64,000 nucleotides of DNA from NCBI GenBank assembly GCA_019636335.1, contig JAHBXR010000022.1, positions 45,519-109,518 of the forward strand, written 5' to 3'. The notes under the pieces are model-generated. The model was given only the letters and a program-made list of their open reading frames with translations. It searched no databases and was not told the origin of the DNA. Below, piece after piece: positions 9,350 to 15,907 of this stretch. The DNA comes from Pirellulales bacterium (lineage in GTDB: Bacteria; Planctomycetota; Planctomycetia; Pirellulales; JAEUIK01). Each line of letters begins with the position of its first letter. Position 1 is the first letter of the stretch. The translations under genes were made by a program, and so were the position numbers.

Positions 9350-10312
9350 ATGAGTTACCTGCGATCGCGCCGAGTGGTCGTGACCGGGGGCGCGGGCTTT
9401 CTCGGCCGAGCCGTATGCGACGAGTTGGCACGCTACTCGCCGGCCGAGATCTTCGTGCCGCGCAGCGCGCAGTACGACCTGCGTCAGCCGGCGGCGATCG
9501 ATCAACTCTTTGCCGACGCACGCCCCGATACCGTCATCCACCTGGCGGCCGTGGTGGGCGGCATCGGCGCGAATCGCGACAACCCGGGCAAGTATTTCTA
9601 CGACAATGCCACGATGGGCATTCATCTCATCGAGAAGGCCCGCACCTGGGGACTGGGCAAGATCGTCGTGGCGGGCACGATTTGTGCCTATCCCAAGTAC
9701 ACGCCCGTTCCTTTCCGAGAGAACGATCTCTGGAGCGGCTATCCGGAAGAGACGAACGCCGCCTATGGGCTGGCCAAGAAAATGCTGCTCGTGCAGGCGC
9801 AGGCCTACCGGCAGCAGTACGGCTTGAACGCGGTCTACGTGTTGCCGGTGAACCTGTACGGTCCGCGCGATAATTTCGACTTGTATTCGAGCCACGTCGT
9901 GCCGGCGCTCATTCGCAAGGCCCTCGAGGCGCGCGACGCGGGACGCAAGTGGATCGAGGTGTGGGGCACGGGCAGCGCCTCGCGCGAGTTCCTCTTCGTG
10001 CGCGACGCCGCACGTGGTATCTGCCTGGCGACCGAGAAATACGACAGTCCCGAGCCGGTGAACCTCGGCTCGGGCCATGAAATCACAATTCGCGATCTCG
10101 TGACGATGGTGTGCCGCCATTGCCGCTTCGAGGGCGAGGTGCGCTGGGAGACGTCGAAGCCCGACGGCCAGCCGCGCCGCTGCCTCGACACGTCGCGAGC
10201 TCGCGAGGTCTTTGGCTTCGGGGCGGAAGTAGCGCTCGAACAGGGCATCGCCGAGACCGTGGCCTGGTACGACGCCCAGCGACGCGGGCAGGGTCTTTCG
10301 CGCGCCGCTTAG
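9350..10312 (+). CDS. fcl: GDP-L-fucose synthase family epimerase/reductase
   Basis: A 320-residue extended SDR. It has TGGAGFLG for NAD(P) binding, the HLAAVVGGIGANRDNPG segment typical of GDP-4-keto-6-deoxymannose 3,5-epimerase/4-reductase, AGTICAYPK (Thr where the E. coli enzyme has the active-site Ser, Cys kept) and the catalytic YGLAK. It converts the product of the adjacent GDP-mannose 4,6-dehydratase to GDP-L-fucose. AAGGAA lies 8 bases before the ATG. Having fcl next to gmd makes the assignment strong. A related GDP-sugar epimerase specificity cannot be fully excluded. Confidence 0.88.
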   Translation: MSYLRSRRVVVTGGAGFLGRAVCDELARYSPAEIFVPRSAQYDLRQPAAIDQLFADARPDTVIHLAAVVGGIGANRDNPGKYFYDNATMGIHLIEKARTWGLGKIVVAGTICAYPKYTPVPFRENDLWSGYPEETNAAYGLAKKMLLVQAQAYRQQYGLNAVYVLPVNLYGPRDNFDLYSSHVVPALIRKALEARDAGRKWIEVWGTGSASREFLFVRDAARGICLATEKYDSPEPVNLGSGHEITIRDLVTMVCRHCRFEGEVRWETSKPDGQPRRCLDTSRAREVFGFGAEVALEQGIAETVAWYDAQRRGQGLSRAA

Positions 10313-10390
10313 GCCCCCGCGCTCCCAAACAACATCATCAAGAAAACACGCCTGCTTGCCTCTCGTCCAAATTCAGGAGCACGTACGACC

Positions 10391-11419
10391 ATGACCGCTC
10401 GCCGCGCGATGATCACCGGTATTACGGGCCAAGACGGCTCGTATTTGGCCGAACTGCTTCTGTCGAAGGGCTACGACGTACATGGTCTGGTTCGCCCGGC
10501 GAGCACGATCAGCACCTCGCGCATTGCCCATTTGATCGACGGAGCCGAGGCCCACTCGAACCTGCACCTGCACTACGGCGACCTGTCCGACGGCGCCCGT
10601 GTGGCACAACTCGTCCTGTCGATCGAGCCGGACGAAGTCTACAACCTGGGCGCGCAAAGCCACGTTCGCGTGTCGTTCGACCAGCCGATCTATTCGGTCA
10701 CGGTCGGCGCGGTGGGAGCGATGGCCCTGCTCGACGCCGTGCGACAACTCAGCGCCACGAAGGACGTGCGTTACTATCAGGCCTCGTCGAGCGAGATGTT
10801 CGGCAAGGTTCACGAAACTCCGCAGCGCGAGACGACGCCGTTTCATCCGCGCAGCCCCTACTCGTGCGCCAAGGTCTTCGCGCACTACCAGACGGTCAAC
10901 TACCGCGAGGCATATAACCTTTTCGCCTGCAGCGGCATTCTGTTCAATCACGAATCGCCGCGGCGCGGCGAGAACTTTGTTACCCGCAAGATCACGCGCG
11001 CCCTGGCACGCATTCGCTACGGCTTGCAAGACAAGTTGTTCCTGGGCAACCTCACGTCGAAGCGCGATTGGGGCTATGCCAAGGACTACGTCGAGGCGAT
11101 GTGGATGATGCTGCAGCAGGAGACGCCCGACGATTACGTGATCGCCACGGGCGAATGCCACTCGATCGCGGACTTCCTGGATATCGCGGGAGAGCGGGCG
11201 GGACTCGATTGGCGGCGCTACGTCGAGATCGACCCGCGCTTCTTCCGCCCGGCCGAGGTGGACCTGCTGCTGGGCGATTCGACGAAGGCCCGCGAAACGA
11301 TCGGCTGGCAGCCTTCGACGTCGTTCGAGGAGTTGGTACAGATCATGGTCGATAGCGACCTGGCCTTGGCCGAACGTGAATGCCAGGGACAGGCGATGGT
11401 GCGGCGCCACGCGGCTTGA
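10391..11419 (+). CDS. gmd: GDP-mannose 4,6-dehydratase
   Basis: A 342-residue SDR that converts GDP-D-mannose to GDP-4-keto-6-deoxy-D-mannose, the first step of GDP-L-fucose synthesis. Diagnostic are ITGITGQDGSYLAELLL, YNLGAQSHVRVSF, ASSSEMFGKV, the catalytic YSCAK with VNYREAYNLF, and ILFNHESPRRGENFVTRKI. An AGGAG site precedes the ATG. It ends the glycan operon and follows fcl after 78 bases. The usual YAVAK sequence is YSCAK here, which keeps the catalytic Tyr and Lys. Confidence 0.95.
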   Translation: MTARRAMITGITGQDGSYLAELLLSKGYDVHGLVRPASTISTSRIAHLIDGAEAHSNLHLHYGDLSDGARVAQLVLSIEPDEVYNLGAQSHVRVSFDQPIYSVTVGAVGAMALLDAVRQLSATKDVRYYQASSSEMFGKVHETPQRETTPFHPRSPYSCAKVFAHYQTVNYREAYNLFACSGILFNHESPRRGENFVTRKITRALARIRYGLQDKLFLGNLTSKRDWGYAKDYVEAMWMMLQQETPDDYVIATGECHSIADFLDIAGERAGLDWRRYVEIDPRFFRPAEVDLLLGDSTKARETIGWQPSTSFEELVQIMVDSDLALAERECQGQAMVRRHAA

Positions 11420-11461
11420 CGGGGGGGGCGATTCATCCGGGCCTTGGCTTGACGAATACGG

Positions 11462-11467
11462 TACAAT
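11462..11467 (+). promoter_or_regulatory. Candidate -10 element of the PIN toxin-antitoxin operon
   Basis: TACAAT lies 29 bases before the antitoxin ATG in an intergenic stretch with no other signal; a matching -35 is weak. The ribosome-binding site AAAAGGAG follows at about 11483-11490. Confidence 0.4.
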
Positions 11468-11496
11468 CGAGGTGGTAAGCTAAAAGGAGCCATTCG

Positions 11497-11724
11497 ATGA
11501 TTTACCGTGGCAAGCTAAAGGGGGGCGTCGTTGTCCTTGACGAGCAGGTCGACTTGCCCGACGGGACCGAGGTGCGCATTGAGCCGGTGGTAGTAAACCA
11601 ACCCACTCCAGAACCTCCCACGCTCGCGGAGCAGTTCGCTGAATTCATCGGCATAGCGCCAGAGTTGCCCGTTGATATGGCCGATCAACACGATCACTAT
11701 CTGCATGGGACACCGAAGCAATGA
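11497..11724 (+). CDS. Antitoxin of a PIN-domain toxin-antitoxin pair
   Basis: A 75-residue protein beginning MIYRGKLKGGVVVLDEQVDLPDGTEV, the short beta-strand pattern of the AF2212/DUF104-like antitoxins that pair with PIN toxins. The Pro-rich middle and acidic C-terminus probably wrap the toxin. A strong AAGGAG site lies 8 bases upstream. The stop overlaps the toxin start (ATGA at 11721-11724), so the two are translationally coupled. Antitoxins of this kind neutralise the RNase and often repress their own operon; the latter is not shown here. Confidence 0.8.
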   Translation: MIYRGKLKGGVVVLDEQVDLPDGTEVRIEPVVVNQPTPEPPTLAEQFAEFIGIAPELPVDMADQHDHYLHGTPKQ

Positions 11725-12119
11725 GCGGTGTCTTCGCCGACTCATACTACTTTTTCGCGCTACTTAATCCGCGCGATCAGGCTCATGCTAAGGCAGTGGC
11801 CTTTTCTCAGCGTCCCGCTTCGCTCGTGACTACCGCCTGGGTTCTGACGGAACTGGGCGACGGATTGGCTCATATCGCCAGTCGTGCCGCTTTCGCCAAG
11901 TTTGTGGCGAGGTTTGCATCACGGCCGACTAATCGAATCATCCCGCCGACACAGGTTCTCTTCGAGCGCGGCGTTGCTCTTTATGATGCACGGCGCGATA
12001 AAAGTTGGTCGCTCACCGATTGCATTTCCTTTGTCGTCATACGCGAAGAAGGAATCACCATGGCGCTGACGGCGGACCATCATTTCGAACAGGCCGGATT
12101 CATTGCCTGCTTGAAGTGA
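11721..12119 (+). CDS. PIN-domain ribonuclease toxin (VapC-like)
   Basis: A 132-residue PIN domain. The expected acidic metal-binding residues are present: D7 (FADSYY), E44 (TELGD), D100 (LTDCISF) and D119 (TADHHFEQAGF). The last segment is the hallmark C-terminal motif of VapC-type toxins. These enzymes are Mg-dependent RNases that cleave tRNA or rRNA when free of antitoxin. It overlaps the upstream antitoxin by four bases, confirming a two-gene type II module. It sits between the glycan operon and the ABC operon as an independent cassette. Confidence 0.88.
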   Translation: MSGVFADSYYFFALLNPRDQAHAKAVAFSQRPASLVTTAWVLTELGDGLAHIASRAAFAKFVARFASRPTNRIIPPTQVLFERGVALYDARRDKSWSLTDCISFVVIREEGITMALTADHHFEQAGFIACLK

Positions 12120-12132
12120 AGCGTCACAGAAC

Positions 12133-13707
12133 TCAAGCAAAAATCTCGGTACCCACCAGTGCCGGCGTGGCGAACGGTTTCTCGCAGGCGGCACACGCAT
12201 CCCGATCTCGCGGCACGATTTCGTGGCACTCGCCGCACTCCTCGAGCCTGGCGCGGTTCATTTCGAGCCGATAAGCCAACAATCCCGCTGGCCCCAGCAA
12301 GAAGGCGAACGTACACCATGCGCCCGTATGGCGACGGAAATACTTGCGTTGCCACCGCGCTACCATGATGGCCGAGATGATGCCCGTAAGAGCGACCACG
12401 ATCGCGCCGGGCCAGGCCTGCGCAAGCAAGCTCGAGACCGCCGCGGCGTAGGTTGGCTCCGAGCGACCGTTGAGCATGAAGACGGGCGACAGGATGCCGA
12501 TCACGCTCCCCCAGCCAAGAGGAACGGGCAGGGCCACCCCGATCAGCACGGAATCGAATGGCTCGTTACGACCGCGACGGGCAATGTTTTGTGCGAATTG
12601 GAAAGACTCCTCGCGCGTAAGTTGTCCATGGGGCGACAACCAGGCAAGGTGTTGCCGCTCGCCGGCCTGATGGTCCTGTTCCGACCAATGGAGCAGCAAT
12701 TCGTCATCACCCGTTGCATAGGTGTACAAGGATTTCTCGCGCAGTGCCTCGGGCAGCAAAAACTCGTCAGCCGGCAAGGCGACGGTCGCAGGCGTCCCGT
12801 CCTGATCGGGCGTTGGTTGGAACGCATCGTGAAAGATCAAAAGTCGATCGAGCGTTCGCACGGCCACCCGATGCTTCGCCACCAGGCCGACTTCCTCGCG
12901 GTCGTGGGAGGAGGTCGATGTGGCATCGGTGAGGATGCCAATCGAGATGAGACCGGGACTGCGGTAGATCTCGTGAACTTCACGCGCGCGCAGATCCACC
13001 TTGAGCAATCGATCTTCATCGAGGAGAAAGATCAGCCACAGATTCGATTCGGCGGCAGAGTTAACCACGCGGTACCAATCGGCAGGTGCGTTGTGCGTCA
13101 GTCCCTGGATGCTGGCCGCGCTCAGATCGCCGGCTCCCTGCGGGTTGGAGTGAAACCATTCATCGCGGGGTGGCAAGCTTGGTCGGAATCCCTTGCGACC
13201 GAGATAACCCACCAGGCGATTCGAGAATTGGTCGTAGCCGACGAAGTACGCGGACTTCGGTTGCCCCGACTCGCGAATCAGGTACCAGCTCGTGCGTGGC
13301 TTGTTGAAGTCGCTCGCGCCCCACGATTGTCCCCAATCCGGTAGAGCGGAGAAAAAGCGGGGCGGTAGCGACGGCGCACTCAAATTGGCCGACTGCAGAG
13401 TTCGTAGCTTTGAATTGTCGGAGAGCTCGGCGATCAGCTCGGCTGCCAGGGGACGCCCGTCCAAATGCCGATAGGTGATTTCCTGGTAGTTTTCGGCAGC
13501 GTGCGATTCGATCACCGGCATGCCTTGCAGGGTGACGGTGAGCGCTTCGTAAGGCACGGTGCGAACTACCGAGAACACGGTTTGTTCGAGCGTGTTGATG
13601 ACCCACACCAGGACGAAGGCCCAGGCCAGGGCCAGCCCGCTGGCCACGATCGTCGCGGCAGCGATTCTACGGACCAGTCCGACCGGTTGGTGAAGTTGCT
13701 GTGCCAT
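12133..13707 (-). CDS. Membrane protein with C-terminal zinc ribbon, partner of the ABC transporter
   Basis: A 524-residue protein of unknown family. It has one N-terminal transmembrane helix (about residues 12-38), a large extracytoplasmic region of roughly 350 residues, two or three further helices near residues 400-490, and a C-terminal zinc-ribbon-like CGECH...CAACE segment. The gene lies 3 bases after the permease on the same strand, so it is the last gene of the GntR-ABC operon. It is probably an accessory subunit that senses or binds the transported compound outside the membrane; that role is inference from position only. Confidence 0.75.
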   Translation of the reverse strand: MAQQLHQPVGLVRRIAAATIVASGLALAWAFVLVWVINTLEQTVFSVVRTVPYEALTVTLQGMPVIESHAAENYQEITYRHLDGRPLAAELIAELSDNSKLRTLQSANLSAPSLPPRFFSALPDWGQSWGASDFNKPRTSWYLIRESGQPKSAYFVGYDQFSNRLVGYLGRKGFRPSLPPRDEWFHSNPQGAGDLSAASIQGLTHNAPADWYRVVNSAAESNLWLIFLLDEDRLLKVDLRAREVHEIYRSPGLISIGILTDATSTSSHDREEVGLVAKHRVAVRTLDRLLIFHDAFQPTPDQDGTPATVALPADEFLLPEALREKSLYTYATGDDELLLHWSEQDHQAGERQHLAWLSPHGQLTREESFQFAQNIARRGRNEPFDSVLIGVALPVPLGWGSVIGILSPVFMLNGRSEPTYAAAVSSLLAQAWPGAIVVALTGIISAIMVARWQRKYFRRHTGAWCTFAFLLGPAGLLAYRLEMNRARLEECGECHEIVPRDRDACAACEKPFATPALVGTEIFA

Positions 13708-13710
13708 CGT

Positions 13711-14364
13711 TTAATAGTCCCGCGTCTCGACGTACAGAAAGATGGTCGCCACAAAGGCCACGACCGAAATGCCGGCGATCATCAGGCCGAGCCACCACCA
13801 GGGAACGGTGGTACAAAGCGTCACCAGCAGAACGCTGGCTGCCAGCGGCGCCAGCCGCGAACCGAACCAACGTCCGGGGCGTACGCCGCTCAAGAACGCC
13901 CCCAGATACAGCAGCGGAAACGCGAACCACATCTGCCACATCGGGATGGTCATCGACCAAAAGAAGGGGGTGGCGTGCGTGCCGGGCGTGGCGGCCCACA
14001 TCGCATAGAGCTGAATCAACGCGCCGGTAATCGCGAGCAGTACGGTTACCCCCACCATCAACTTCACACCAAACAGCGTACGACGACTGGCCGGCCGATG
14101 GAGCAGGAAGAAGTAACTCCCCTGCCACAACTCCCAGGCCGATTGCTTCAGGCCGAGCAGAATGGCCAATCCGCCCGCCAACAAGACGAAGTAGAAGCTG
14201 AAGTTCGAATCGCTGACGAACGGGTAGCTCGTGCTTTCGCCGTTTTGAAAAGGCAGCAATCGCACGCCCGTCATATCGGCCAGGATGAATACGGCGCCCA
14301 GCACGGCCACCGCGATCAGCTCGGCCGACTCACGCAGCTCCTTCCATACGAGCGCTTGGTGCAT
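13711..14364 (-). CDS. ABC transporter permease
   Basis: A 217-residue integral membrane protein with about six hydrophobic helices, starting MHQALVWKELRE, the usual opening of ABC-2-like permeases where the first cytoplasmic helix contacts the ATPase. The ATG at 14364 was preferred to one six codons upstream because the family begins at this helix; the start overlaps the end of the ATPase gene by about 35 bases. With the ATPase and the downstream membrane protein it forms an exporter of unknown substrate, possibly an antimicrobial or lipid, as for other GntR/YtrA-linked transporters. Confidence 0.82.
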   Translation of the reverse strand: MHQALVWKELRESAELIAVAVLGAVFILADMTGVRLLPFQNGESTSYPFVSDSNFSFYFVLLAGGLAILLGLKQSAWELWQGSYFFLLHRPASRRTLFGVKLMVGVTVLLAITGALIQLYAMWAATPGTHATPFFWSMTIPMWQMWFAFPLLYLGAFLSGVRPGRWFGSRLAPLAASVLLVTLCTTVPWWWLGLMIAGISVVAFVATIFLYVETRDY

Positions 14365-15280
14365 CGTCGATCTCCGTGGCAAAGAGCGGCAGCGAGCGAC
14401 GCTTGCCGCGGGTGTACTCGATAAAGGCGTCTTCCAGGTTCAAATCGAGAATCTCGATCGATTGCGGTCGCAACTGCTCGACCGCCTCGCGCTGCGCGTC
14501 GTCGTAGCCGACCAACACCAGCTCGAGATTTCTGCCCACCGGGCGGCAGCTCACCAGGCCCGGGATGCTGACCATCTCGGGGGGCGTGCCGAGGAATTCC
14601 AACACGATCTTGCGGACCGACTCGCGGAGCGCCTCGGTGCGGCAATCGACGCGCAGCACGCCGCCGACCATGATGCCGATGCGATCGGCCACGCGCTCGA
14701 CGTCTCCCAAAATGTGCGAGCTGAAGAGAATGGTCCGCCTCTCGCGCTGGATGATCTGGATGAGCGATTCGAGGAAGTCACGTCGCACGACGGTATCCAT
14801 GCCCAAAGTGGGATCGTCGAGCACGAGCAGTTCCGGCTCGGGCGCTACCGCCAGGGCGAGCGAGACTTGCGCCTGCTGGCCGCGCGACAAACGGCGATAG
14901 CGCTGCTTGCGCGACAGCTCGAAATGATCGAGAATCTGCTCGAGCAAAGTGTTGTTCCAACGTGGATAGAAGGCGCGCGTGAAGTCGACCGCCTGGCCGA
15001 TCGTCATCCAGCCGTACAGCGGGTGTCCTTCGGCCAGATAGGCAATGCGCTGGCGCGCGTTGCTTGGTAGCTGGGCGATGTCCTCACCCAGCAAGGCGGC
15101 CGAGCCGCTGTCGGGCCGCACCATGCCCATCAGCATCTTGATCGCGGTCGACTTGCCGGCGCCGTTGCGTCCGAGCAATCCGTACACGCTTCCGGTCGGG
15201 ATGCGCAACGACAGCGAGTCGACGACTCGCCGGCCGTGGTAGTGCTTGGTGAGCCGATCCGTAACGATGGCATCGCGCAT
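14330..15280 (-). CDS. ABC transporter ATP-binding protein
   Basis: A 316-residue ATPase of the ABC-2/drug-export type. Walker A is GRNGAGKST (37-45), the signature is LSRGQQAQVSLALA, Walker B is LLVLDDPTLGMD and the switch His lies in ILFSSHILGDVE. A C-terminal extension of about 90 residues follows the catalytic domain, as in many YtrB/CcmA-like proteins. It sits between the GntR regulator and the permease on the same strand, and powers export by the permease encoded next to it. Confidence 0.92.
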   Translation of the reverse strand: MRDAIVTDRLTKHYHGRRVVDSLSLRIPTGSVYGLLGRNGAGKSTAIKMLMGMVRPDSGSAALLGEDIAQLPSNARQRIAYLAEGHPLYGWMTIGQAVDFTRAFYPRWNNTLLEQILDHFELSRKQRYRRLSRGQQAQVSLALAVAPEPELLVLDDPTLGMDTVVRRDFLESLIQIIQRERRTILFSSHILGDVERVADRIGIMVGGVLRVDCRTEALRESVRKIVLEFLGTPPEMVSIPGLVSCRPVGRNLELVLVGYDDAQREAVEQLRPQSIEILDLNLEDAFIEYTRGKRRSLPLFATEIDDAPSARMEGAA

Positions 15281-15349
15281 GTTGTGCTCTCGCTCGAAAA
15301 TGTCGGCCGTCGCTCGCGGGGCGCCGGCTTCCCCTGCCAGGTTCCGTGC

Positions 15350-15748
15350 CTAGTCTCCACCCGCCTCGGCAAACTGAAAGACTTTGATGCGCTTCGCGAC
15401 GGCAGCCAGAACTTCTTCGCCGCTGAAGCCGAGATGAACGGCCTCGGTCAGAAAGCGATCCAGCGCCTCGGCCAGTCGCTCGCGCCGCGCGCTGGCGCTC
15501 AGATCATCCTGCGGCTCGGCCACGAACACGCCCAGGCCCTGCCGTGTGTTGAGGACCCCTTCGCGCTCGAGCTCGGTGTAGGTGCGTGCGATCGTGTTCG
15601 GATTGACGACCAGCTCGCGCGACAATTGGCGCACCGAGGGTAAACGCGCGCCGGGCTTCAACCGCCCCCGCGCCACCGCCTGGCGCACCTGGTCCATCAA
15701 CTGCCGATAGATCGGCACGCGGGACGTCGGGTCGCATTGAAATTCCAT
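15350..15748 (-). CDS. GntR-family (YtrA subfamily) transcriptional regulator
   Basis: A 132-residue regulator with an N-terminal winged helix-turn-helix (about residues 10-75): PIYRQLMDQVRQAVARG, then RLPSVRQLSRELVVNPNTIA and RTYTELEREGVL. The short C-terminal helical domain (about 50 residues) is that of the YtrA subfamily, which controls neighbouring ABC transporters. It is the first gene of the ABC operon. A perfect 9-bp inverted repeat overlaps its promoter 17 bases before the ATG, so autorepression is very likely. The inducing ligand is unknown; cell-envelope-active compounds induce several relatives. Confidence 0.92.
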   Translation of the reverse strand: MEFQCDPTSRVPIYRQLMDQVRQAVARGRLKPGARLPSVRQLSRELVVNPNTIARTYTELEREGVLNTRQGLGVFVAEPQDDLSASARRERLAEALDRFLTEAVHLGFSGEEVLAAVAKRIKVFQFAEAGGD

Positions 15749-15764
15749 GGCCGTGACCTCAGTT

Positions 15765-15787
15765 CTGTACTAACTGTATTAGTACAG
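15765..15787. promoter_or_regulatory. Palindromic operator of the GntR/ABC operon
   Basis: Two perfect 9-base arms, CTGTACTAA (15765-15773) and TTAGTACAG (15779-15787), flank a 5-base centre. The site covers the -10 element of the gntR promoter, where a bound repressor would block RNA polymerase. GntR/YtrA proteins bind as dimers to such AT-containing repeats. Confidence 0.75.
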
Positions 15788-15801
15788 TATCTGGGTGTCA
15801 A
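15773..15801 (-). promoter_or_regulatory. Sigma-70-type promoter of the GntR/ABC operon
   Basis: Read on minus, TTGACA (15801-15796) is a perfect -35 element and TACAGT (15778-15773) the -10, separated by exactly 17 bases. The -10 lies inside the palindromic operator. Transcription would begin about 20 bases before the gntR ATG. Confidence 0.7.
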
Positions 15802-15907
15802 GCAGATTGCTAGGACTTTCTGGAAACGCGTTTCGGCCCTGTGCGCGCAGCTCGAGCGGCAGGATAACGTGGAAGAATACGCGATCGTTCGAGAATAGTG
15901 GCCGGGC

